A DNA stretch of 64,000 nucleotides, taken from Crambe crambe. Lineage: Eukaryota > Porifera > Demospongiae > Poecilosclerida > Crambeidae. The stretch is from contig OZ004591.1 of the NCBI GenBank assembly GCA_963924555.1, forward strand, positions 3,658,001 through 3,722,000, written 5' to 3'. The notes under the pieces were generated by a model. That model ran no database searches, had not been told where the DNA came from, and worked only from the letters and a program-made list of their open reading frames with translations. Within the stretch, counting starts at the first letter, position 1. The number at the start of each line of letters is the position of its first letter. The position numbers were made by a program, and so were the translations under genes. Below are positions 11,965 to 24,200 of this stretch, one piece after another.

Positions 11965-14900
11965 ATGACTGAGATTTGTGTTGATTCTGATAGAAATGGA
12001 GATTCTCTTCTCCAGTCAAGTAACCTGCAGTCCAGCTCCTCAATCCAGATGTTGGGATTCGCTGCAGATGGAGCACCTCAACCAACCAAGGCTAGTGGCA
12101 GTGCTTCTCTCAACCACAACCACTTAATCCACAAGGAGAGGAAAGAGAGAGCCAATTCCAAGACATCAGTCCACACCAGTGCGCGAAGCGAACCAGATCT
12201 GGACACCATAATGCCCCTGCCTGGATCAGGGTTCTACAGGGGGAACCAGGCTGCATATCAGCGCTTGCCCTTGGAGGATGGATCTGACTCTGGCACTGAG
12301 AGTGATAGTGGGAGCAAAGAGGGAGAAGGGCCATGCAGTCCTCAGATTGCCAGTTTCACCACTGTGGAGGTTGGTTATCATCCCCCCCCCCCCCCGACCC
12401 TTTCCCGTTACATTCCCACACAGAGGGAAAGGGTCTGGCATAATCACGTCAAGCACATCTCACCTTCTGAGTTCCTACTGAAGTCGATGAATCTGATCAA
12501 AATATGCATATGAATACAAGATGGCTGCAAGTGCAGAAGTTATTATTGATAATGTGATCATCTACCTCCAGATAATTACTATTAATTTTCCAATGGAGCT
12601 GATTATCTTTCTTGTATAATTATGTTCAGCACCCCATGATGGGTCAGCATATCTTTGGGAATGACCTCACAGCTAAAGCTCTGGAGACATGCAAGAAGAC
12701 TGTTTTGCATCCTTACCTGGCCTTCCTCAAAGTGGTAAGTTCCTGTAATCAGATATCAACTGCCCCAGAATTTATCGAAGGCAGGGGCATGATCATCATG
12801 AAGGAGGAGGGGCCCAATGATTATGAGTGTTCTAAGATGGTTCCTGGTGTAGAGGCTAGTCACCATTAATGGGTAATATGGAATAAGGGGAAGAACTGAA
12901 GGGGAAGGCACTGAAGGCATATTGGCATGGTATGCAGGACCATCCTTTTATGCACTGATGGAACGTTTGCCACACTGATGTGACATTTTATTGCAAGTGT
13001 GTAATGCCTTTAATGCTGGAACAAAAAAATTCTCTTGCTCCATGAGATAGAAATCTTAATCTTGATACACTTAGATTGGTTGGAGGAGATTTCACCCAAA
13101 GCGTTATGACCTTCGTACCCCAGCATGGCTAGTTGTACTGAACATTTTGTGGCCGACTGTTGTCTGTCTGCTGCTGGTAGCTTCATGTGTCACTCAAATC
13201 AGCACTTGCTTCAGAAGGGACACGGTGAGTTGGTTCTAATGTTTTCCATTCACTTAAAATTCTCACATGGTGAAAATTCTCTCTTCTTTCTTTAATACTC
13301 TTTTTTGCTCTTCTTCTTACCAGATATTTCTATGGAGTGTTCAATACACACAGGTTGTCCATTATATACTCAACCTCAGCCTTTTATTTAAATTTTTTAT
13401 TCTATTAATTATTTTTTTCCCTACTAAGTCTCCCATGGTTACTAACAGGCCAGGTACATACATGAGATTGAACAGTGATAGTTGCTGTTTGACATTCAGG
13501 CATTGTCAGCACAGCATTTGTTTGTGGGTTACCTATATCCTCCTACTACATTGTGTGCAATGCAAATGACTTGTAAACACAGAAATAGTACTTGGTGAAG
13601 ACCCTTTATCTATCATTTTCCCACCAACTTAACTTGTCCATCCAACCCCCTAGATTCCCTTGACCCCACGACTGAATCTCTCTACCAACAAAACAGTGTA
13701 TGAAGTGAGATGTGAAGAACATATCTTTACAACATTCGTCATCCCTGACATTCTCCTTATCCTTTCTTTTGCCTATGGTCTCTACATCTTTCGTTGGGTC
13801 CAGACAGAACAGTTGTCAACACTCACGGAAGCTGTGAGTATGGTGCAGCACAAATAATTATTCATTGCTCTATGACATATATGCGAAATAGATCCGAATA
13901 ATATTCATAAATGAACCCCATGACCTTACAGGATGAACCTTTAATGTGCTAAGTAGTGTTATTGTATTGCATGTGTAGGTGTTTCTTGGTTACATCACAC
14001 GACATGGAAGGTACTCCCATAAGAGACTGACAAGAACATTACAGTAAGGTTACAAGCCTTCTTTTTTTTTTAGTTTTAGGAGTAAGAGCAAAAACCCCAT
14101 TCAATATATGGTTCATAGAATAATAATAATAATTTTTTTTTGAGATTTCCTACCATGGATTGCAGTCATCACTTGACCAGTTTCTGCAATTCACACTGTG
14201 TTATCCATGTCTATGTACTTTAGATTACTGATTTGTCTTGGAGTTGTTTGGATTACATTCTCCTTAATGGTCAGTGTTGGCAGGGCTTATACCCTACACC
14301 TGGTCGAGAGGGACACAAAAATCCAGTGGCTGCCTTCTGCTTTTGAGTAAGTGGTCATGGAGCAGTACATGTAGATACTAAACAAGTGTGGTGAGTGCAT
14401 CAAAGTCTGTGTGGTGGGCACTTGACCTTCTATGCATTAGCATGACCACATTGTAGAAAGTCTTCTGCCAACTCACTAGTGTGGAGGTAATGGTTATTTT
14501 GCTGATCCAATAGAGCAGAGTATGTGATTCGATGGGTGTTTGTCTCCATCACTATCCTTGGCTTCGTGTTGTTGGACATAGCATACACAGCAGTGGTAGT
14601 GAACTACTGCATCCAGTGTCAGCTGCTCATCTACTTACTTCGCAGCATATGCGAGCGGACAAAGGCCAAGGAGTGGGAAATTGATAGGGCCATTAAGGTG
14701 AGTTTCTCCATTGAGTACTAAGTATATTTTGTTGTGGGTATCAAACAATCCACTTCAGTGCCTATGTATGTCAGAACAAGCTAAAGTAAAATTTTTCCTT
14801 TGCAGGAAATTCAGAACAGCCGTGATTTCCTGAGTAAACTGAACAGTCATCTCTCCAGAGCTATTTCCATTCTCCTCTTTATATTCCTCACCTCCTCCAT

Positions 14901-15688
14901 AAATGGTCTGGAACCTTCCATTGCTACTCACCAGCTCTTTACTCTCTCTTTCTCTTTCACTGCAGCTATTTATGGTTTACATCAAGTGGACTCTCATGAC
15001 ACACCCTCTCACTTGATCTCAATGCTAGGTGTCCTGGCTGCCATTCAGTGGCTCTTCATACTAGCACTGCCTCTTATTCAGGTAAGTTAAACATCTGGAC
15101 TGGACACCGAAATCACCTACCATGTTAGGAGATATTTCTGGCACATTTATTTCACATCAATAATAGGTTTCACTATCTCCTTTCCAAATTGAAATTGTTT
15201 TCTATTTGTCACTTGCTTAGGCTGCTAGAGTGACTCGTTCATGCTCCTCTTTGAAGAAGACTGCCACAGAAGTAAGGTCGCGGCCATATAGTTACAAGGA
15301 CACATCTCAACTGGACTTGGACTCTGTTGTCATCTATACATCTGGGCTCAGTATGAGTGTAAGTCCTATGGCTGCCATCCATCATTTTGTCCAACTTTTT
15401 CAAAGACCACATATAGCAGCGGTTATTTGTTTGTTGTTGTTGTTGTTTGTTTTTTTTTGTTTGTTTTTTTTTGGGGGGGGGGGGGGGGAAGGTGAAATTT
15501 ATTTCACTCCTTAATTTTATGCTTTCACTATGGTAACCATGTATCATGTTTTTCCTCTCAAACTCTAGGCCAAGTTGATCAGCATTCCAGTGTCTCCAGG
15601 TTTAGTAGCAGGACTGTTCTTTGCCACTGGACTGATGTTGTTCCTCATCTTTCAGTATGGAACTTACAGTTGGGCAAAATGGCTGTGA
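11965..15688 (+). CDS. Seven-helix membrane protein resembling the Gr/Orco/DUF3537 superfamily (11 exons, 591 aa)
   Basis: Exons: 11965-12369, 12630-12734, 13075-13224, 13324-13353, 13654-13833, 13979-14043, 14224-14346, 14514-14697, 14806-15081, 15221-15358, 15569-15688. Total is 1,776 nt, in phase throughout. Residues 1-150 are polar, Ser-rich and probably disordered. Hydrophobic helices lie near residues 186-212, 255-280, 312-335, 358-385, 430-450, 475-503 and 558-582, with a very short C-terminus. The loop after helix 1 has two N-glycosylation sequons (NLS, NKT), which places the N-terminus in the cytosol. A cytosolic N-terminus, an EWEIDRAIK..N..HLSRA segment after helix 4, and the best-conserved-looking part at helices 4-7 fit the insect chemoreceptor superfamily. 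That family call is inference from topology and motif flavour. Least certain are the exon 1 donor (GAG|GTTGGT) and the 30-nt exon 4. Confidence 0.6.
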
Positions 15689-16051
15689 TAATCTCCTGAT
15701 TGTATTTTCAGTCATGCTTCATTCTTTTGAACTTCCTTTATACAATGGTTTCTCAATCTCATCATGGCATCATGGCTGAACATGAAATTAAGGAGATAGA
15801 TTTTGTACTACTAAGTGAAAATAGCATAAAGTTACTGTAGCCAAATGAATGTGTCTATCCCCATGTGCAATATGTCTCTTACATTGAGAGTTCACATTGA
15901 AGGTTCCCATATTGTTCGAGGACACCACCCTTTGCACCTTATGGCCTCTAAAATTAACCTTTTCAGTATAATTCAGATAAAACTATAATTGCTGATGTAG
16001 TGTTCTGTGATGTGATATCACGACTGCATGTGGTGTAGAAGTGTTCAATTT
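15689..16051. other. Convergent spacer with two 3' UTRs
   Basis: The seven-helix gene and the TBL1XR1 gene end here tail to tail. No canonical AATAAA was recognised for either, and no other feature is visible. Confidence 0.5.
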
Positions 16052-19028
16052 TCAACTCAGTCCTCTTAAGTCCAGCACACAGACCTTAAATTTATACAAG
16101 AAAAAAATGTTACAACAGGAATACACAACACTTGGAAATTTCTGCAGAATGCAATTTTCATGGGTAAAATTTCTGGTGTCTGTGCATAAAAACCTTCCTG
16201 CTATATGGTCTAAAGAGAAAGGAATCCTTTACTTACAGTGTTGTTGGAGAAGCAGGCTGCCAGTTTCCCACCTTCTTTATCCCAGCAAACTTCAAAGATA
16301 CCACTGGACCCTCGGTACTGCTTGACCAGAGCTCCATCTTGCACTGACCACACATACAGCCACTTATCAAAGGACCCACTAGCAAGGAATTTTCCATCAG
16401 GACTGAAGGCAATGGAGTACACAGGGTCGACATGTTTGCGAAGAGTGTGGAGACAAGTTCCTTTGTCTATTTCCCAAAGACGAACAGTAGAATCAAAGGA
16501 TGCCCTACATGAAGCAGAAGAAACTGAATATCAAGTGCTGATTAGCCGACCTCATTTGTGACAAAATTCTAAATAAAGCACATTAGCCTGTCCATGCCCC
16601 TCCCCTACAATAATTACAATGCTTCATGGGTGTACTTACGTGGCCAGTACAGGTATGGCATTAGGGTTTGCGGACCCAGGACCAGTGGGGCTCCACTGAA
16701 GGGTATAGATATCTCCAGAGTGCTGGCAAAAGTCATGGAGACAGGAGTCCTGCTTCATGCTCCATACCTTGGCAGTGTGGTCATCAGAACATGAAGCTAA
16801 AAGTGAACCTGAAGGATCCCACTTCACAGCATTCACTCCATTCTACATAAAATGAAGATACAGGGTCATGTTCAAGCCTTGTGATTACTATCCATTATTT
16901 CAACTATAATGTATGTATGCTGTAGACTTGGCCACATTACTGATATACTTAGCTACCAAAATTGTATATATTTGCTTCCTAGTTTGCCAGCCATTCATGT
17001 TATTCTTACTTAGTGCACCTGAACACTAATACCTGCCAAATTAGCATGTGGCAATCTGTGTGTATCAAGGCCTCAATTATTGAATGGAAAAATGCCCTTC
17101 TCATTTTCATGTGATCAAAAGCTAAGTGGTTTCTAGACTTCAATAGTTAATTATAGCACATAACCCTTCCTGCACAGGTAATGGAAGAGAGAATACAATG
17201 TACCTTGTGACCTTGAAAAGTCCTAATTGGTTTATCAGAGCCAAGCTTGCACACATGTATGAGTTTGTCAGTAGAACATGAGGCAAAGCAGCTGTTATTT
17301 TGCCAGTCCACATCAAGTGTTGGTTCTTTATGGAAGCTAAACTGCTGTTTCACACCCCCAGTTCCAACATCCCATACCACTGCTGTCTTATCCACACCTC
17401 CTGTCACAATATAGTTCCCCTTGTGGTTCCACTTCAGAGCAAAAATAGGGCCAGAATGGTGAACTAGTGTGGTCTTCAGGGTCCCCTCTGTGGTCCAAAG
17501 TCGGGCAACACCATCATACGAGCCTGTGGCTAGTAAGCTTCCCTCAGACTGTAAAGTAATGAAGAATTTGAGTGTAGCTTAGAAGCTATTACTGGAAAAG
17601 GGTGGGTGATCAAATGGGGTGATCTGCTGTATTGAACGGCAGAGCTTATGATAAGAGCCTGACACCCACCTGACATTTTCTGGCCAATATTGCATTATTA
17701 TGCCTGGTCATTATTTGTTTGTCAGGACAAAAGTACTGGTCAAAATGCACACTGATGCAATGTCTGGGGACATCATGTCCAGTCAATATCAATTTATCAT
17801 AAACACTGGAACAGGGTCACTGGTCCGGTGTTTCTCCCCTTCGTTTCTTAGCAACAGAGAGCCAAAGATTGAATGTGGCTATGATAAGAGAGGGAGGTTG
17901 TATCTACGTACATACATGGGAATTTTACCGTACACCTTCATAGGTCCAAATATTCACTCACGTTCCAATGGACAGTGGTAACATCTCTGTTGCACTCCTG
18001 TGAGGCTGAGCCCACTGGTTCATGTGGAAGTACAATGGGAGAGTCCTGTGATCCATCATCATCGAGATGCCAAAGACGTGCAGTTGAATCGCCAGATCTA
18101 ATACATAAGGGTAGTTTAACCAGGAACCTTCGATTGATTTAATTATAGATTTCATGTGTCTCCTTACCCAGAGACTATGATATCTCCTTGAGGACTCCAT
18201 CCACAGGTAAACACTTCAGATTGGTGTCCATGTAGCACCGTGACCTTCGAGGAAGGGAGGTCTAGAGTGGATGTGCCACTTTCAGTAGAGGTAGCTGGGT
18301 AGGTATGGCGATCGATCTCCATAGGATATCCTAGGAACACAAAGGTAGTACACTAAAAATGAATGTAAAAAGATGTTTAATAACCTTCTTTGGACACCTG
18401 TTCTCTCCTCCCCTCATTGAAGTTGCCATGGGTTACCTCTTGAGAGCTGGTGGGCTCAACTTTGGTTTGTGAGGGGCGGAGTTTGAGGTTGCTGCTATGG
18501 TGAATTACGGCATCCACCAAGGATAAATTGGCAATGTCCTTGTCATCCAAAACTGTACCACCCTATTCATAGGGATAAACAAATTATGTATGCCCCAGTT
18601 TTCCAGCCCTTTTTGCTCTGCATCAACCTCAAAGTACTGAGCAGTGAAAAATTTCAGGGGAGAAAAGTAAAAATTTGAAGTCCCTAGGCTCACTGTGAGG
18701 GTGAATTGAAAGATTCATCCTATTTGTCCAACTACCATATAAATCTGGATGCCCTACCAATTTACACTCATATCTGCTGCCTCCTTGATCTCTAATATTG
18801 ATTTTTCCTCTGATGAATTCATACCTCTGTAATACTAACTTCAGCCTCAATATATTGCAATCCTTTCTGGAGGACGGACACTAAAGCACCTGGAGGGATG
18901 ATGGAACCATTGATACTGGTTTGATGAATGTGACTCTCTAGGCCAAACGTGAAGGCACTGTGCTGGAAACCAGATTCTAGCAGGTAACGGTACACAAGAA
19001 AGTTCACCTCATCACTAGTGATGCTCAT
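16052..19028 (-). CDS. TBL1XR1: TBL1X/TBL1XR1 (ebi) orthologue, LisH and WD40 corepressor subunit (8 exons, 509 aa)
   Basis: Exons: 19028-18825, 18562-18385, 18330-18168, 18097-17962, 17548-17204, 16842-16640, 16504-16237, 16084-16052. Total is 1,530 nt, all in phase; human TBL1XR1 is 514 aa. The N-terminus [20 protein letters not shown] is the LisH tetramerisation motif, followed by the F-box-like helix ending [12 protein letters not shown] variable Ser/Thr linker leads to WD40 blades with clear GH..WD signatures ([28 protein letters not shown], [14 protein letters not shown]). The C-terminus VCVLDLR matches vertebrates. In vertebrates and flies this protein belongs to the NCoR/SMRT-HDAC3 corepressor complex and helps exchange corepressors for coactivators in the nucleus. 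The gene is intact. Confidence 0.96.
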
Positions 19029-19290
19029 GACTTGAATTTTTCTATGGTGTGCTCTGATTAGAAATGAAAACCATCACCCTATCGCCATATTTATTAGTTG
19101 AATAAATCTCACTTTGAGAGAAGAATGGACCACAGTCTTGGAAATGGAATAGGATGTCACCATAATGGAGTACTAGAGTACCATAAATTCAAAAATTAAC
19201 ACGTGATCATCCAAACGCGCGCGCACGTGCACACGAAAGAAGCGAAGAAGAAGAAGCGAAGCAGCGCTGCTAGAACCAGAGCTGCGCAGC
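19029..19290. promoter_or_regulatory. Divergent promoter of TBL1XR1 and the SR protein gene
   Basis: A 262-bp interval separates head-to-head start codons. It holds a CpG-rich stretch (about 19215-19290) and a CACGTG E-box at 19224-19229. No TATA box was recognised. Both neighbours are housekeeping nuclear genes, which suits a bidirectional promoter. Confidence 0.5.
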
Positions 19291-20959
19291 ATGGCCGAAC
19301 AACTCTTTATAGGTCGGCTTCCCAGAACCTGTAGAAGTAAGGATTTGGAGGACATTTTCTACAAATATGGTAGAATGACTCGTTGTGATGTGAAGCAAGG
19401 TGAGTGCGTTGGGTAGTTGCTAGATAACTGTTTCAGGTAGTATAATCTATACGCTATTTTATTTTTTTATCATTCACTTGGATGTTTGGATGCTGCAGGA
19501 CTCAAAATGTGTAAGTGGGTGATTATTCTAATTGGTGCACACTTTATATTGCCTTCTCCAACAGCATATGGTTTCATCGAGTATGAAGATACTAGAGATG
19601 CTGAGGTAAATCTGTGCTGTTGGCTTTTATATTCGAATCAGTTGTACACAGTTTGTGTGCAGTTCGTTCCAAATTTGATAGATCTATTTTCACAGTTGCC
19701 ATAACTACCCCCTACCAAACCATATTGTTTGACACTACCTTCCCTGCTTGACCACACCACACCCACGATCTCCTCCTGTTATCCTCTACTCCTTCGAGTC
19801 CTCGTGCAAGTTTTGCTCTCTAAGTTCTCTTGGACATGGAGAAAATTGCCTTGAGCTTTCTACTGATAGAAATGCCAAAAAAGTATCAAAAAGATACATA
19901 ATGGTTGCTTTTTATAGTAACTAGAATTTAGTGCATGTCATGAATGAGGTTATTCTTATTCCTACACAACTGTATACTGAAAAAAAAGGGGGAGGCCACT
20001 GTCATCTATCTCTGATAGCATTAATTTTAATGAGATTCAGGTATGACCAAAATTTAACAAGAATGTCCCAGAAATTGATGGCATGGGAAGGAAATCCCTT
20101 AGTTTGTATGAGTGTTAACTGGCTCCTCTTTTATTGAATAGTACATAATTTTTTATAGTTGTTAATTCCATTAGGATGCTATTCATAATGAGCATGGAAG
20201 GGACATGAGTGGTTCTCGGATTGTCGTTGAGTGGGCTCGTGGTCCAAAGGTGAGTGGTATATGTTGCAACAAAGTATCATTTGAAATTGTTATTGTTTAT
20301 AGTATGACTATCGTCGTGACCGTGAACGTCACAGAGCTGAAAGATCTGATCGAGGTATCATACTTGCTATTTTTGTGTTAAAAAATGTTATTCAGTTGTA
20401 AAATTTAATGTGTTTAGAGTATCGTCGTGATAGATCAAAGGATAGGATCAGAAGACGGTCACGATCACGTGACCGAAGCTATAAGCGGCGATCCCGTTCA
20501 CGTTCATATGAAAGACGAAGGTCTCGTTCAGGGTCACGTGATCAAAGTCACAGACGCCGTTCATATGACAGACGACGATCTCGTTCAAGGTCACTTGACC
20601 ATCGTAGGTCCCGTTCCAAGTCACATGATCACAGTGATAGAAGAAGAAGAACCCGTTCCAGATCATGTGACCGTAAATCACGTTCTGGATCAAGGAATCA
20701 TGATCTCAATACAGAGCGCTCTCGTTCGAGGTCACATGATGGCAATAGGAAAGAGCAGCAGTCTTATTCTAAGTCTACTAAGACAGAGGTAAATAGAGCA
20801 GTATCTGGATCACCACCCAATATGAGAGATTCCAGGTCTAAGTCACCGTACTATGAGGAGAAAGTTATCGATTTTGTATCTCATGAGACAAATAATACAA
20901 GGTCGCAGTCTAGGTCACCTGATCATGGTGCTGAAGATGGAATTGAGGATGAAGACTAA
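19291..20959 (+). CDS. SR-family splicing factor, one RRM plus RS domain (272 aa, optional 4-aa microexon)
   Basis: Exons: 19291-19399, 19565-19605, 20175-20249, 20303-20354, 20418-20959 (819 nt). The RRM spans residues 1-75: RNP2 is LFIGRL and RNP1 is the degenerate YGFIEYED typical of SR proteins, ending SGSRIVVEWARGP. The rest is an RS domain of RSRSRD, RRRS and SRSYERR repeats to residue about 270, with an acidic C-terminus (EDGIEDED). SR proteins bind exonic enhancers and recruit spliceosome components; RS serines are targets of SRPK and CLK kinases (family knowledge). The arrangement is closest to SRSF4/5/6-type first RRMs but there is no second RRM, so I give no specific symbol. A 12-nt microexon at 19499-19510 is also in phase and would insert GLKM(S) before YGF. 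Confidence 0.9.
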
Positions 20960-21254
20960 GACAAATACGTAATGCACTTTTAAGTTTAGTCTTAACTGAA
21001 GGTAGTTACTTCAGTGATTTACCTTAGTTAATGCTGCACTTGTTTATCGCGGGTAAATATTATTAATGAAATAGTTTAATATGTCACTTCAATGACAATA
21101 TCATAATGACAATAACTAGCTACAGTTCATAAAACTCAAAAAAATTTCATGTTCAATAAAGTGTAAAGAACTCGACTCTAGTAATATAAGAACTATTATC
21201 ATTGTTCACTAGCTAAAAGACTACACAAGATTAATTCACAAAGTAACAATTATA
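20960..21254. other. Convergent spacer between the SR gene and the giant filamin gene
   Basis: A 295-bp AT-rich gap with both 3' ends. The filamin strand has only an ATTAAA-type signal (TTTAAT near 21076-21081 on the plus strand). Confidence 0.5.
21155..21160 (+). terminator. Poly(A) signal AATAAA of the SR protein gene
   Basis: Canonical hexamer 196 nt after the stop codon. The SR transcript therefore ends less than 100 bp from the filamin stop codon. Confidence 0.65.
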
Positions 21255-24200
21255 TCAGTTAATAGTAATTTTGAAGGGGCTGTTAAGAACTTGCTTTTCA
21301 TTCCATGTCACTTGAATGGTGTAAGTCCCAGGCTTCTGAGCTAAATAGCTGGCTAACAGAACATGCTTCCTTGCTGGATCTTCTTGTAAGTTGACTTGGA
21401 ACTGTCCTGGTCCGGTGACATTCATCATGATGGTTCCATATCCAGCTCCTTCGGTTTCAATGGTAAAAGTGCCTTCTTTTCCGACCATTCCTCCTTGCAG
21501 TCCAGGTCCATAAACCTTTACATTCTCAGGTTTGGAGGATTGAAGCACATCAATTTCAAACGGTGTTCCTTCAATGATTGTTCCATTCCAACTCACTTGA
21601 ACTACATATCTCCCAAGGTGTTCAAGGTGAAGCATGCAGTCATAGAAGCCTTTGCCAGTTACCTGGTAAGACCCCACAACCTGTCCAGCTTTTTTCGAAT
21701 AAGCAGTGACTTCTAGTTTTCCTTTAGATAGACGGATCTTGGGCTTGAAAGAAAACTGAATAGCTTTTCCTTGTTCAGCAGATGTTGGCAATTTGAGGGA
21801 TTTTTCAACTTTTATGATATTTTTTGGTGAAGAACATTCAACATTGAAGGGGCATCCTTGAATAGGCTTGCCATTCCAGTAGAGTGAGATCTTGAAACTC
21901 CCACTTTTCTTGACCAGATATTTGACTTCATACTTGAGTGATGATGGCTCAACAAGATTGAGAACCGGATCTGAGGCAATAGAATCCTCATCATCAAAAG
22001 ACACGGTTAGTTGTCCAGCTTCTTTTGTATGAACTACAAAGCTGCTCCATGAACCCACAACTCCTCCTGCTATGCCATCACCGTCAACTCTGCACTGAGT
22101 TTCATAAAGCGATTCTGTGAAGTAGCTGAGTGAGAAATTTCCCCCACCAAGTTGTACCTCTTTTGGTTTTATCTTTACCATGCATTTTACGGTCAGAAGA
22201 TACTCCAACTCATCAGTTGGCACATATTCAAGTGAGTACTGACCTCCCAGCAGTTGACCAAGTTGTACTGGTATTTTCTGATTGGTAGAGGAAGTCTCCA
22301 TGCTTGCAGACATGTTGGAGAGCTCTGTTCCCGCTGGAGGAGTGAACCCAAACGAGATGTTTGAAGAAGGTTGAACAAAGTTTACATTGAAAGGACTACC
22401 AATTACATCATATCCATTATATTTAACAGAGATGGTAGTTGCTCCAGCTTGTTTAGGAACGATAGCACAGATGTAGGCTTGTTCTTCACTACTGAAAGAG
22501 GTCTTGATATCTGCAAAATCTTCCGTACAGGCTACTTCCAGCTTTCCTTCTTGCAATTGGTTGCAAGCAGCAGTGAACTTGTATGATACACCCACTTGAA
22601 GAGTTTCTCCTTCAAAGTCCACCCCAGCGATTCCACTGAAATTAAAGAATAGGGGGTTTCCTTGTACTTTCTCATCGTTCATGAAAATGTCAAGCCTACA
22701 TGATCCCATAACAGTGGGCTTGATGGTGCAAATGTAGATGTCATTTCCCATCCCCTTCAGATTTATGTCTGCTTTCCCTTGGCCATTCTGATAGATTTTA
22801 AGGATACCACTGCTGACGTTCTTTGCTTCAATGTAAAATTTGATAGTGTTTCCAAGAGGTGTAGATTCTTTGGGGATGTCTGAAAATTTGAGATTCTTGA
22901 TGCTCCCATTTGGTACACCTATGATGTATACAGAACTCTCTATACCCATTTTGATATCTTCAATGTTTTCATGAACATTGCTTGTATCACTTGTAGGACT
23001 TTTATCAGGTTCTTCGATAGCAGCAACTACTACTGAGAACGGACTGCCTGGAATATCTTTCTCTGACCACTGGACATTAAATATGTGGTCTCCAGACACA
23101 TTGGGTACAAATTCTACAGCATATGTGGCATCTTTGTTGTCAGTAACGTGGAATTCTGGTTCTGGCTCATCTGGGTTCGTGCTTGGTACTGTCACATTGA
23201 GCCGAAGCTTACCAGTACCAGCTTCTTTGGCATCTACTATGAAAGATATGGGTTCATCCACAATGTTAGAAGTGGTGAGATCCCTAAGTTGGCAATTTTC
23301 AGCTCTTGGTGGATTCGGTAGAAATTGGAGGTCAAATGGACTACCTCGAATATTCTCACCATTCAGGAGCAAATACAAGGAGCAAGTTCCAGGGACTATA
23401 GGTGTAATCTTGCAACTAAAGATGCCCTCTCCCACATGGATGATTCGCACATCAGCCTTTCCTTCACCTTTCTGCTCCACCTTCAGTGTTCCATAGGCAA
23501 TATTGGTGGAACCGATATCAAGGTCTATTGTTGTACCAATGGGTATGGGCTTTTCAAGTTTAGTCAAGCTGATTGGGAGAATGAATACTTTCCCTGACTC
23601 TGACAATTGCTTTGTTGCAACGATTTTGAATGGGCTGTTTTTGATGTTGCTGCCATTCTTCTTGGCACTAACCAGATAATCCCCAGGGACTGTAGGAATG
23701 AAATTCAAACCATAAGAGCTCTCGATTTGTTCGATTATGTTGAAAGTGCAAGGACCTTCTGGCCCATCAATGTAAATGACCATGTTTTCGAGTGTCAAGG
23801 TATTGTCTCGTGGGATGAGAAGACAAGTAGGCTGCTTGTATTCCACATCACTTGGAAGTGCTTCTTTTGGGTGTTTGAAATCAGGTGACAGATGCTTGAG
23901 ATCTACTGCCTTAATGAGGAATGGGCTATCTCTGACTCCATCTTCATGAATGAGTAAATTGAGAATGTAGTCATCTGCCACAGTAGGAGTGAATCGGATT
24001 GAGCATTTCTTGTCTCTCATTTGTATGACTGGACGATCCCTGCTTTTTGTCTTCTGTGGTTCCACTGTAACTTTGATGAAATCAGCTTCTTCATGCCTCC
24101 CAACATTTAACACGTCAAAGCACACAGTTTGACCGACTGGTACAATGGTGGTGTAAGGACCGAGGTTACTCTTGATGAAAGGTACTCTCTTGCCCACTTC

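Noticed and set aside
12278..12481. Extension of exon 1 of the seven-helix gene through the proline run near 12380
   Set aside because: The proline run comes from a poly(C) tract just after a usable donor at 12370, and the in-phase next exon at 12630 supports splicing there.
16594..16850. Plus-strand frames inside TBL1XR1
   Set aside because: Antisense to a well-supported WD40 exon.
20448..20693. Minus-strand frame opposite the RS domain
   Set aside because: Arises from the repetitive arginine/serine codons of the SR gene.
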